From positions 2,091,276 through 2,155,275 of the forward strand of contig JADANN010000461.1 in NCBI GenBank assembly GCA_018806985.1: a stretch of DNA of 64,000 nucleotides, given 5' to 3'. The stretch's first letter is position 1, and every line of letters starts with the position of its first letter. This DNA comes from Angiostrongylus vasorum. Its lineage: Eukaryota; Nematoda; Chromadorea; Rhabditida; Metastrongylidae. Below are positions 21,491 to 33,015 of the stretch, piece after piece. Both the position numbers and the translations under genes were made by a program. The notes under the pieces were generated by a model. The model was not told where the DNA came from, did no database searches, and saw only the letters and a program-made list of their open reading frames with translations.

Positions 21491-21815
21491 TGATCGGAAC
21501 TAACAAGATGAGAAATAATAAGAAATAGCACTGTTAGGGTAGAAAGTTGACTGAGAGAAGGGAAAGCGTGGGCCTCAAATTATGTGGTGGACATCGCGTG
21601 ATTCCCTTGTAGGTGTAACTGAGAGTTCGAAGCCCAACTGAGGTTTCGAGTCCTGCTCATATTTTTTTGTTCTACTTCACATCATGAGCTGCCGTGAAAA
21701 ATGAACGATAGGTAGTAAATAAAGGCTAACAATTAATAATATGATTACTGTGATGAATTCCTTCTCTTGTAATAGTTTCTCAAGAACAGCCAAAAAGGGC
21801 CCAACATAAAATTTC
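21491..21815 (+). repeat. Inner-arm flank repeat, matched at 36,465-36,790
   Basis: Reverse-complementing 36,465-36,790 gives the same order of blocks: GTTGACTGAGAGAA, ATTATGTGGTGGACATCGCG, GAGAGTTCGAAGCCCAACTG, GAACGATAGGTAGTAA and CAATAGTTT/TAATAGTTT. The match is weaker than in the outer arms. Both copies abut the 5' end of an RTE (B and D), which shows the inverted duplication originally extended through those elements. Confidence 0.65.
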
Positions 21816-21829
21816 GGCTCGGAGAGTAA

Positions 21830-24800
21830 TGCCATCCATTCAATGCCGCCTGACTTCGGAGAAGAATTGTTCCTCGGAACATGAGACACTAGAGGACTTG
21901 GCGTTCTCCTCAACATGACTTTGCCCATGAACATCGATTCATTCGAACAACGAACAACACTAATCGCACCCTTACGATTGAAGAGATGCGTATCAATACC
22001 GGCTTGACAACTTCGTCGTTTGCGCGCCGATGTCAAACTATGACGAAGAAGAAGCCGAAGCGTTCTATATGGACCGTCTACAAAGAAGACTATACATTCT
22101 TCAAGGGTATCACTTAATAACTCAAAAGACCGACTTTCTATAAACCTCCCCATAGATAGTTGATATATCCATTTGTATGATTTTATAAAATGATCTTCTT
22201 TAGCTGATGCGAGGTTGGCATAGGTCTTCATTGTCGTTTTCGTTGTTGTTTTCGTTGTTGTCCTTGTTGATCGATGGCTGACGTTTTGGCCATTTCGCCT
22301 TCCTCAAAGCCGTGATGTTACGAGTCCGACTCAAACATACAAAAAGAAACGACGACAACGACAACGAAGACCTATACCAACCTCGCATCAGCTAAAGAAA
22401 ATCCAAAGTTGTTATTGGAGATTTTAACGCCAAGACTGGACTAAAAAGAACGTCTGAGGAACATCACATTGGGGACCCACGGATTAGTAGGGAACGGACA
22501 GGTTGAGCGGCTGTTCGAGTTCATGATGATGACCAACACCATCCATGGTACCTCGCAATTCCAGAAGGCCCACCCCTCAACGCTGGACGTGGAAGTCTCC
22601 TAATGGAGAGATCCATAACGAAGTATACCACATCATTGTAAATAGAAGGTTTTGCCTTACCGGTGTCGCTGTTGTCCCAAAATTCAACACGGGATCAGAC
22701 GTTCGCCTCCTACGTGCAATATTCCATTTTTCGCAAAAAGGAGAAAAAAGCCGGCAAATTCAAAACACGAAGTCCCAAACCAACCATAAACTGGCAATTG
22801 TTCAATTCACTAGTCAGCTGTTAGGAAGACGCAGTTCTCGACCACATCGACGAAGAATACTATCGGCTCATTCAACATCTTCACGATAGCGCTATGAAAG
22901 CTGAGAGTTCGAAGGTCACCGAGAGAGTTTATCTCCAGAAATACTCGAAATAATGCACCAGCGTGGAATCGCACGTGCTACAGACACTCATCAACTAACT
23001 TCTGAACGTGCAAAACAGTGTAGACGGGCAATAAAAGAAGATTTTTAGCGAGAGAAAAGCAGCATTATTGTTGAAGCTGCCAAGGCTGAGAAAAGCATTT
23101 GCAATTCCCACCAGAGCTTCGCCAGTTAAAACCGAGATGATTGCACTCTGACACCCAGACGAAACAGTTACAGCGTCCAGAAAGCCAGTGGAGAAAGTCA
23201 CTCACGAATAGTACTCAGATCTCTTTAATAGTCATGTCGTCTTTTCATCATATGAAGTAAAGGAGGATGGATATGTTGTACCACCGGTTCTCCCTTCCAA
23301 AATCCCATAAGCCATTTCGTCGGTGAAAAATCGAACAGCACCAGGACCGGACGTGATAAAGTCTGGGCACTTGAGGAACCTACTGCCAGTCTTCGTAAAC
23401 ACACTGGCTCGGCTCTTCACACTTTACCTGTCTCAATGCAAGGTCTCTACTCAGTGGAAGACCAACAAGACCATGTTATTGTTCAAGAAGGGTGACCTAC
23501 CCTATATCGGGAACTGTCACCCAATCTGCTTCCTGTCTGTTGTCTACCAACTTTTCACTCGAGTCGTCCTAAACAGGATTGACAGAACACTGCACGAAAG
23601 ACAGCCATGTGAGCAAGCAGGGGTTTCAAAAAAGATTTAGTACGATGGACCAAATCTACACGATAACAAGTCTCATTGAAGTATCGCGAGAGTACAAAAG
23701 ACTGCTTTGTCCCTCTTTCATCGATTTACAGAAGACCTTTGGTTCAATTGAGATAGAAGCAGTAATGGAAGCTCTTGATAGTCACGGAGTCCCTACTAAG
23801 TACATAAAGATTCTTCGTGAGCTGTACAAAAACTTCACAACCAAGACATCACCATTCCACAACGACATTAACATTGACGTCAAAAGCGGATTTAGGCAAG
23901 GCGGTACCATCTCGCCAAAATTATTTACCGCCACCCTCCATAACGTCATGCGAACATTGGAACGGGATAATATGGAAGTGAAAATCGATGGTCAACAGTT
24001 ATACCATCTTCGCTTTTGCTGATGACATCGTCTTATAACACCAAACATTAGCCAAGCGGAACGTATGCATGCTGACTTTGTTAAAGCTTGTGGAAAGATT
24101 GGTTCTCGACAAAATCTCACAAAAACGATGTTCATGAGGAACGGATTGGTTTCGTATGCCCCACTCACGCTCAACGGAACGATCTCCTATCTCCGAATGT
24201 TCCAGTTATGTCTATCTAGGTCGGGAAATCAATATGATGAACGACCCTAGCTCCAGAGCTGAGCAGAAGGGAACGAGCTGCTCGGGGTGCTTTCAAAAGC
24301 ATCGAGGATATAGTGAAGAGAACAAGGAACACCCGACTCCCTGCCCACCTTTTCGACTCAACGCTACTTCCTGCCTTAGCGCATGTGTCAGAAACCTGGT
24401 CGCAACGTAAGCATGATGAAAGATCTCTCAGCATTGCCGAACGAGCAGTAGAAAGGACGATGCTAGGAGTACCTCGTTTCACACAAGTAAGGGATGAGAT
24501 CCAAAACTCCAGCCTGCGTCAACGATCAAAAAATCAAAGGTGCCGTTTTGTGGGCCAAACAGTCGAAGATGAGGTGGGCCGGACACGTAATGCGTATGAA
24601 TGATGACTGATGGACAAGAGCCGTTAGTAACTGAATTCTTCGTGATGTCAAGCGAAGAGCGATAAGACCACAGACTTGATGGTAAGAGTTCTTCGCGAAG
24701 AGCCTAGAAGAAAGATATGATGATCGACGAGTCCCTAGGGTGAACAAACCCACTGGGCTTCTCTTGCACTTGACAAGGAGAAATGGAAGATTTACTGGCG

Positions 24801-24846
24801 CGCATTCAAGTCACTCGACGATCAACGGGACTACGGGTGATACAGA
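21830..24846 (+). mobile_element. RTE-type LINE, copy C
   Basis: A 5'-truncated plus-strand LINE beginning in the endonuclease (GCCATCCATTCAATGCCGCC). It is interrupted at 22,105-22,404 by the hammerhead foldback element. It then continues through endonuclease (22,545-22,890), RT fingers (23,323-23,640, APGPDVIKSGHLRNLLPV), palm (LQKTFGSIEIEAVMEALD) and the C-terminal zone to a GGGTGATACAG tail. The GATGAC coding for motif C aspartates remains at about 24,020, but a frameshift follows it. The 3' half is closest to copy A, while 22,540-23,070 is closest to copy B. Confidence 0.85.
22105..22404. mobile_element. Hammerhead foldback element inside RTE copy C
   Basis: Left part AAAAGACCGACTTTCTATAA and GGTTGGCATAGGTCTTCATT; right part AACGAAGACCTATACCAACC ending at CATCAGCTAAAGAA. 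The internal core, read on the minus strand, is decayed (TTGAGGA, CAAAAC). RTE bases around the site (CAAGGGTATCA / CAAAGTTGTTATTGG) look like a diverged target duplication. The right junction is the same as in copy D. Confidence 0.65.
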
Positions 24847-24894
24847 TGGTAGGCGATTTCAAATATTATTATTAAAAAAATATAGGACAAAAAT

Positions 24895-25290
24895 TTCTTT
24901 TCCTCCCAATATTTTATCGCCTCATCGTTGTTGGGAGGTGTTCCTGGGTGTCGGACTGCGATGTAGAGCGGTGGCATCAGGTGGCAAGGTCTCCCGAGCT
25001 GTGAAAAGAGTCCGGCGTTTCCATCAGGAATCCTAGCTAAGAGTGAACCAATACCGGGATCCACTATCGTCCTGGTATCAAAGTCGCATGGTGGCAAATC
25101 TCCCTCTGATCCACAAGGGCTGCAACAGCCTGTCGTGGTGACGACCTGAGGCAGACTTTGGCCAGGCTGTCCTCGGGATTCCATGGAATCACAAGGATGT
25201 AACCAGCAAATCTCCGAAAAAGCGGTCATTGTACTAGGGTTTGCACAAGCAGTGAAGACGGGCCGTTCAAGCATCCAGTATCAACCAAAA
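24895..25290 (+). repeat. R400 copy
   Basis: CCTCCCAATATTTTATCGCC to GGCCGTTCAAGCATCCAGTA, with internal CCATCAGGAATCCTAGCTAA and GATCCACAAGGGCTGC blocks shared with the other copies. Confidence 0.65.
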
Positions 25291-26950
25291 AAATTTTTGT
25301 GCAGTCTCGCTTATTATGACGAAATGACAGTACAAACCAAGTTTTTGTCAAGTTTCGATGACCGAAGAATTCAGGTGTCAATACGGCATTTTTGACAAAC
25401 ATCTTCCTACGAACCCTGATCTGAAAATTGTGCGGGGCAAACGGTTCACTGATGAGGTAGGGAACAAACGAATTGTTGTCGTCCTCCACAGTACAATGTT
25501 TAACTGGAAAATTTCGCAATGACGAATTCGAGCATGAAGGTGAGGTCCGTTGCAGATGCGATTCTGCTACTGACGACGATAAATTGCTTCCTTGCAAGCA
25601 AGAAAAAGTGCAGCTGTTAGAAAAGTTGAACAGCTCGAAAACCTTAAACATCGTAGCCGTTTCTGAGAATTTAGAACTAATTAGAAAATTATAGCGAGTC
25701 GATTATTACGTACTGCACCTATTAAAAGGCAATTACAGAAATGCTTTCTTGAAGCAATCAAAATTACCCGTTTTCCAATCATGTTGCGATGGGCAACAAA
25801 AATGACGTTTGATAACCTTTTTTTATTCCGTTTAGTAAGCTCATTCTGAGCAGCGAAATAGCGCTTTGAAAATAGGGTTTGACATCGGACATTGCTTTCC
25901 ACAGATGTTAATCCGTTCAGGCTGTATCTTGTCTTCACCGCACTCTTTACGGCAGATTATGTTACCATATTATATTATTAATTATTTATTAGATTGTTAT
26001 TTAGTTCTTATTTAATTTTTAAGTTTAAATTATTTTTTATTTAAATATTAATTATTTATTAGACAGATTTTACTATTAAATGTTTGTTGTAAGGTTTTTG
26101 GAGAGTTGTAGGTGCGTATATATCCTATCGACCTGTTCTTTCTCTTGTCATCAAATATGGCTTATTATCAAAAAAGAGGGATTCGCATATTTCTTAGTGT
26201 TGTCGAAGGGATATTTGTTTGTTTCTGGTGTTCTGTGTAGGTGGGTAACACTTTGTTAGCAGGAACATGGTATTTCCATGCTTGCGCTTCGAATAGCCCT
26301 ATTCAATTGTCTAATGTATAGTTCTTGTATTTTATGTTGTTTTAAGAAAATCGAAATATTTGCAAAAGTCCGGAGTGCAGATCCCTTGCGATAGGGTTCG
26401 AACACGTCCACACCATTTGGGCCCCTTCATTTCGTCTCTCTTTCTCGCACATATATATAATTCGCCTTGAGCTATGCCTGAGTTTTTGAAAGTTTACTCA
26501 CTAAATTTGCACAGAAGGCCATGAGGCTGGTTATTTTTTGCCATGATTCCAAATTTCCATCTACAACAAGTTGGTTAAGTTAGCTGTTGCCTTGTTGAGC
26601 GACTCCTATGTTACGCGCTATGTGTTTATTTCGTCTTCTCGTATGATTTTTCTCCACAGAGGCGATTATCGACGCAAGCTAGTGTGCTGCTATATTGTAA
26701 TTGTCCAATGTTACTGCCTTGCTATCCATTTGTTTCGATTCTGTTCCCAGTAGTTTACCACCTCATTGGGGCAATGCCGGATGTCGAAATGCGATGGAAA
26801 ACGTGAAATTCGTTTGTCCACCTGATTCTTTCCAGTTGAAAGATAGTTCGAAAGATACATCTAGGAGCCTTGCATCCAAACTAGTTGCAAAGTGGCAAAT
26901 TTGTCTTTGATTCACAAAAGCCAGCGCCTGATGTGCTAAGTTGGTGTGAA
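25291..26950 (+). repeat. Left copy of a diverged direct duplication
   Basis: Blocks recur in the same order and strand at 58,870-60,530: GATGAGGTAGGGAACAAACG / GAGGAGGTAGGGGGACCAAG; CTTGCAAGCAAG / CTGCAAGCAAG; GATTCGCATATTTCTTAG / GATTCACATATTTCTTAG; GTAATTGTCCAATGTTAC / GTAATTGTCAAGTGTTAC. The copy includes a strongly AT-rich tract (25,965-26,090), a degenerate half of the 5.2-kb MITE (about 26,349-26,460) and a diverged R400 piece (about 26,752-26,935). The frame corresponding to 58,990-59,196 is disrupted here. Confidence 0.6.
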
Positions 26951-27276
26951 GGCGCCAGCCGGGATTGCAACGAGTTTAAGGAATGGAAAACAACTTGACC
27001 ATCAATGAACAAGCCTCAACATCTACCACATTGGGTTGGCTAAGACTAAAATACGATAGAAACGTCTGCAATAGCTACGTGGGCGAAGAGTAGGCTATAA
27101 TAAACCTCTTGTCATGATTCACGCCCATTTCTCCGTTATTACGGTTGAGGCGTGTGGAACGTCTTCGTCATGATGCTCTTCTTCACATGCCAAATTAACT
27201 AAATTTTTTGAGGCATTCTCGAACGATTGAATTCACAATTCTATGCATTGGGATATTTCGATGTCATGTTAACAAA
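26951..27276. other. Unassigned sequence
   Basis: Nothing recognisable. Confidence 0.5.
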
Positions 27277-27545
27277 GGGCGCGTGTGGCGCAGTGGTCGG
27301 AGGCGCCCAGCAATACATATGGTATCGATTTCCGCGCCCATGGCCCACGAAGCCTTCCATCCCTCCGGGGTCGGAAAATTGGTGCCAGACCTATCTGGGA
27401 GGATAGCAGCACTGGTTCCATTCATCAGAATACTACCGAAGCCAGATACGCATTTAATCACCTCCGACGATGTTTAATGAACTCGAAAACGTGGCGCACC
27501 CTCAGGGGATTCATCAATGCCGAGAGCTTTATCCTTTTTTTACGT
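27277..27545 (+). repeat. SINE copy with intact tRNA-like head
   Basis: GGGCGCG (27,277-27,283) can pair with CGCGCCC (27,333-27,339) as a 7-bp acceptor-like stem. Between them lie an A-box-like TGGCGCAGTGGTCGG and a B-box-like GTATCGATTTCC. This is the clearest evidence that the SINE family is tRNA-derived. The tail ends GAGAGCTTTATCCTTTTTT. It is closely upstream of the chemoreceptor exon 1. Confidence 0.8.
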
Positions 27546-28077
27546 TAACAAAAACTTCGCTGACATCTTATCACACCCTCATCTAATAATATGCTCTTTT
27601 CACTTCATTCCTTTTTTTTCTTTTTTTCTAGCCTTATATCTTCAAAATCTCTCAAAAACAGTATTTTGAAACGATTTCGTGTTGTTTACACGGAAATTTT
27701 TAGTGAACTGAGCGATCCCATTGGATATGCAGATATCAGTGTTTCATTGGTTGTTTCTTCTTCTCACAGTATTTACAGTACCGCTGTATATTTCTATTAT
27801 TTTTATCACAGTAAGAGAGTGGAGAAACAAGGATCAATACAAGACGTATAATTTCTTTATAATATCACAGGTGAGTTGAAAAAAAGCATTTCTTGAAGAC
27901 AAGAGACGAAATGGCTTCCTCATAAAGGAGGAGATCTGAAATAACGGAATTCTGCGTGCAGCAAAAAAATCTACGTGCAGAATCTGGCAGTTGGCTAATA
28001 TAATTTCACACTTTGCTCGACCAACAGCATCAGGTCACTGACCAATCTAAAGGATGACCAAACGAGCTTCTCGAATA

Positions 28078-28284
28078 TCAGAAGCAAACCTCGTGTGTTT
28101 CCGCCGACTGAACCTCAAAACGCAGTAAGCAGTTGCTTTCCCAGTAACTTCTCCTTAAAGCTTTGAAAGTGCTCAAAATTTCATCTGCAATTTTGGCTGT
28201 GAACGAACCCATAACCTGAATCGCTGACACACTTGACGGAATTTGTTTGCAAGTGAACAAATTCGCCTTCAAGATGTGGAGTGC
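28078..28284 (-). other. Exon-like frame in chemoreceptor intron 1
   Basis: On the minus strand a GGTCTTTCAG acceptor precedes 68 codons (ALHILKANLFTCKQIPSSVS...) ending at a TGA at 28,078. The amino-acid composition is protein-like, with helical heptad-like runs (ADEILSTFKALRRSYW). No family is recognised, and no partner exon was identified on this strand nearby. Confidence 0.3.
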
Positions 28285-28739
28285 CTGAAAGACCATCAGC
28301 TGCACATATTAATAAAAAGAACATGAAAGTGTTATTAATAACCTTATTTTATTGTTAGCTTGGAACCTTGAAAACTCTGAACTTCCCATCGTAGGCCTTC
28401 GTGTTCGGATGCCGTATTACCATTGAAAAGGAATACAACACAAGAATGAAAAAGAAACCGAAACGGGAACAAAGTCGCTCCCTATGTGTTGATATCCACA
28501 GAAGCACATTTCCATGGAGGCATTTTAGAGAAGGAGCAAAACCTACGCTACATACATGATTCTCTCGTGAAATGTCTCAAATTAAGGCTACCAATTTTGT
28601 ACTTCTGACGTTCACATTTCTCCACTGAGTGACACTTTCCTCTCTTGTGAAAGATTCATCTGAGGCCTAAGTTACTGAAAGAAAAACTTTTTTTGACTCA
28701 GCAACAATAAAACCACTTATTTATTTTTAAGGCCTTTAT

Positions 28740-30890
28740 CCACTGATAGTGCCAGACCCCGCGCAATTTTTTTCATTTCTTTCTTGCGCTTTCGTCGTCC
28801 ATGGTGGTGGTTCGCTTAGAACATGATGATATCCGTGAGCCTTATTTCATAATTCTGAAATCGTTCTCGGAATGACTGAAGGCAGCCACGAGCACCTCAT
28901 TTCATCCTTCGAGTGCTCTAAGAGCACGTATGCATTCTCTTGGAGCTAATTCACTGTTCTGTTCTTTAATCTGTTAGCCGTTCCTCTTATGTAAATGACA
29001 CATCTGTGTCTCGCTATAGGTGTATATTATCCTTGATCCCGAAGATGGAATAGACTCCGAAGATCTGAGTTGCGCATTCTGGCTAGACTCTGTCAGTGCT
29101 CTTGAAATTTTGGAAGACATCGTGCAAGTTCTTCGTGGGCGCTGCTCATAAATCTTGAAATGCTTGAACTGCCAACCGACATTTCTGCTTCATAACAGAG
29201 TGGTAGGAGGATTGCGAATAGAAGAGGATAGCGCCGGCTTTCCTTAGCGGAAAACGGGTATTTTCCGTGCTAAAGCTCCGATAACAGACAGATAGAGTCC
29301 TTATGTAGGAGGGGTCCACTCTATCGACATTGTCAAACGCTCTTTCATAATGGATTAAGTTCAGGACAAGAAGCGAATGTTACTCCCGACAGAATTCTAG
29401 GATCCGTGAAGCCGTTTATGTGTGGTTCGTGAAACAGAGTTTCTGTGGGAATCTTGCTTGCTTAACCGGTTGTGCCTCAACTAAGGTCTACAATATGCGC
29501 AAAAGGATAATCTCTAGCTTGTGGAGTACACTCAATATGCACTTCAGACGATAGTTACGAAAACCTCTTCACTCACCATTTTTTGTGCAGAATTACATTC
29601 CTCGATGTTCAGGGATTTTCTCATTCTGAAGGGGAAGTATTATGTTTACTGCTGGACGTAACTGTGCTTTCGAAAAAATCATGAAAAAAAACCTCAGAGG
29701 AAATCTGCGGTGATTATCGGGTCCTGAAGCTGTACCCATCTTCACCTTTTCTATGACGACTAAAGCTTCAAACGGTAGAATCTAGAGCAGTTTTCACAAC
29801 CCTGCAATGAGGAAGAGAAAAAATTGTTATAGAGCTTTTCTAGATTGAGGACCAGAAAATTTTGTTAAACAGCCATTCCCCTTTGTGACGGGTTTTAGTT
29901 CCATCCTTGTTAACTAGGGCCGGAAGCGAAACATTATAATCGCACAGGTCCTGATGACAATTCTTCAGAGTAGATCGTTTTTGAGCTGCTTTGAACAACT
30001 TTTTTGTTAATTCCAATATAAATCCTCATGTAAAGGTCATACGCAACTAGCAATCTTTATGAGCTGTGCTGTGTGTGTCGAGGTAGGATCAAGCTTCAGC
30101 ATCCTTTTCTTTTTTGAAGAACTCCGTAGCATAATGAAGCTGCGGTATTCATTTCTTGTTTGAGAAAATGAGTTTGGGGCAAGTTTTAAGTCCTTCGACA
30201 CCAGCTTATAGTACTCCGTCGAACCTTTCCTAATCGTTCAGTCATATCAGCATTGGGCTTTGTTGAAAATATCCTCGTCATATATGACAATTTCCGTTTT
30301 CTTGGTCGATGGAAGGAGAGCTTTTCCAGATTATGGCTGAAGCGAATTTTCGCGTAGAGAACAGGTGATCTTTACAGTATCCATCTACTACTGTTGTCAG
30401 GAAAGCATGCATCATTTTCTGTGCGTGAGAATATGATCAGTCTCCTCATGAATCGTTCCGTTAAGAGACTGCCATGTCCATCAGTGATTTTCTGTCATCT
30501 GAAAAAATGAACTTTCACGAAAGAGATCTCTTGTGGAAAGTAGTCTTACGCATCGCTCTTTGTCTGATGTTGAAGTCCTAAGCAACGAATTTACACGACT
30601 TTTTGTTGCCGATTGCTTCCATTAGGAGGGTGTAAAGGACGTTCTGTTCGCTTTCATCACCTGTACAGTTGGTGAGTGGTAGTCAATGTGCTGACTTTCA
30701 TTTGATGCAGAATTTACAGAAGAAGATTAGCCAAACGCGATGGAAATGTTTGGTATGGAATGATTGAATGGGAAAGAAATAGGCGTACGAAGAAATCAGT
30801 GGCTCCACATTTCGTAACGGGAATTTTTCTGCTTTGCTATTCCGGCCATTTAAGCGGAATGCATTGGTCTTCCTGATTTTCGTCTTTTAT
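28740..30890 (-). mobile_element. Heavily decayed RTE-like LINE in intron 1
   Basis: The minus strand near 29,321-29,370 reads LNLIHYERAFDNVDRVD, a clear RT motif A of the RTE/BovB type. Further upstream in that sense, the block at 30,430-30,590 parallels the endonuclease C-terminus of the RTE copies (GAGACTGCCATGTCCATCAG against GAGACTCCCACGTCCAGCG). No frame is open. It is a different, much older lineage than copies A-E. Confidence 0.5.
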
Positions 30891-31161
30891 AGGGCGATCA
30901 TATGAAATTTGATGAGAACAGCTGGGTCTGGCAGGGCATAAATGCCTGCTTTTGCGAGCACTGTTTTGGTGCTATAGATGCATAACAAGAAACAGTTTCA
31001 ACGGCGTGTCGTGCGCACAGTCGTTTCGTCCCTTTCTCGTGACGGCCTGCGCAACCCGAGATTTGATCATTTCTCACGACTTGTCTCACCGCCCAACGTT
31101 GTCGATAGGACCATCCAATTTGCTCGGTACTAATGCTAGAGGTTTGCTATTTCAGCCATTG

Positions 31162-31345
31162 TAACTTACTGGTTTACGGAAGTCTGCCTGACCAAAATCT
31201 TCCTCAAGTCGTCACCCCCACCGGTAGGAGCAGGTCTTTGCGAGCCAAAGGGAGATTTGCCGCCTCGAAAATAATTTGATACCAGGATGATGGAAATTTG
31301 TCGTAATTGCTCCCTCCCTCTTTGCTGAGCTTACGGATGGAGCCG
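31162..31345 (-). repeat. Partial R400 copy in intron 1
   Basis: GTCTGCCTGACCAAAATCTT, GGGAGATTTGCCGCC and GATACCAGGATGATGG match the central blocks of R400. The ends are lost. Confidence 0.5.
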
Positions 31346-32310
31346 TCAATTTCAATTTCTGTGGATTGGAAACAAGGTGCAGGTTGCTTATCAGAACGAC
31401 ATCGCTGAAGGGATTCGTTTTCTACACATGCGACAATTTGTTAATGATCTGAATGGCTACGGGTAAAGTACCAGTAAACTACGCAAAATGTGCCTCATTT
31501 CTTTATTTAGGCATTGAAGATTTTACCTCCACCAATGTAAAGGCGATGTAGCTCACAAATAGAAAGAGTCTGAAGATGCAGAAATTACGAGCAGAAAAAA
31601 TTGCGAGGGCACCGGACGAGAAACCACTGGGTTAGGCTTGTCCACCCTCAATCACAAGAATAATGTGACCTTCTTACAACTTCTACAACTAAGTAATTAC
31701 CCACTAAAAAATTTTTTTTCTTTTTTTTCTTTTCTTTTAGAAAAAATTTCTAGACAATCGCCAAACAATAAAAAACTGTGCTTCCGCGCAAGTCGATAGA
31801 AGGGAACATAGATAGCAGTTATTACATTCTTTGCTTGTTAAACACTCGAGAAATGGACGGAAAAAAACGGTAGACCGAACTAATGCTTCGTTAAGAGACT
31901 ATCAAAACGCTAGAGAAGTGTGTTTGTTGCAGTCAGTAACCCACCGCACTCGCAGTGATATTCAAAGAGTGATTCACTACTTCCCGTAGTAGTGAGGGAC
32001 GAAACATGAGAAAAGTGTGATGTGTTCCAATTATTTCGTACGACTACATTTCGCTGCACACTTGACATACTTTTTCATATTGCGCTAAAGCTACAGATTG
32101 CACGTGAATAAATAATTTATAGAAGCGGGGACAAAGCAACCCAAGCTGGTCCTCTACTGCCCAGAGAAAGACTCAGAATCGGCATTACTTGCGACCTATC
32201 CCAGCATAGGAATGCAGCAGCATGGCAAGATTTTAAAAAATATGTGTGTCACCATGGGAGAATCTTTATGTGTTAAGATGTTTTATTTGTTTTCATCTTT
32301 CTTTTAACAG
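31346..32310. other. Rest of intron 1, unassigned
   Basis: Contains a pyrimidine-rich run near 31,720 and no other recognisable feature. Confidence 0.5.
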
Positions 32311-32804
32311 GGTGCCGCCGATCTTATCGCAGTCGCCAACTTTATTTTTTGCGTTGTAATTCCAACAAACCATTTGTTTGACGATTTTTATCTGCGTTAC
32401 GAGTCGTACCTTGGAACGTGGTGCTTTGCTCAGTACTTCATCTTGGAAATAATACGCATACTTGGCATTCTTCTCATCACTGTTCAACGATACGTTGGAA
32501 TGTGCTGCAGCGGATCGGCCATTGACAAGGTGAGGTTGATTTTTATGATGAAAAAATCTGACAGTCATAAATAAGGGGGAAATGTTAAAATTTTGTTTTG
32601 CTAAAGTATAGAAGGGCTTTGATGCTTCTTGATGTCGAGCCATGGTGTATAGCCATGGCTCAACCTGCAGCTGCTTCCCGAAGCTAAGAAGATCGATGCT
32701 CGATCACTTTCAGTGAAAATTGTACCACACAACTGCAAGCTTATTCAATTACAAAATAAAAAATAATGCCTGTTTTGCTGCTGCCTCATTCGTCGGATAG
32801 CATG

Positions 32805-33015
32805 ACGAATGCTCTAGAAGCTAGAGGTGCTCTGCAGTACACATGGAGCCGATAATTCGTAGTCAACCCCATGGGCCGCAAGCCTTCCGTCACTCCGACA
32901 TCAGCAAATTGGTACCAAACATCTCTATAAGTATAGGAGCATTGGTTCGTGGAATTGAATAGTCTACGCGTCCTTCAAGGATTGACTAACGTTAAGCGCT
33001 TTCTCCTTTGTACAC
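32805..33015 (+). repeat. Diverged SINE copy in intron 2
   Basis: GAAGCTAGAGGTGCTCTGCA, GGGCCGCAAGCCTTCC and AGCAAATTGGTACCAAAC keep the order of SINE blocks. The B-box region is degraded. Confidence 0.5.

Noticed and set aside
27277..27339. Genuine tRNA gene
   Set aside because: The acceptor-like stem and A/B-box-like segments are present, but the anticodon arm is not well formed, and the sequence continues into a 285-bp repeat present many times. It is better called a SINE head.
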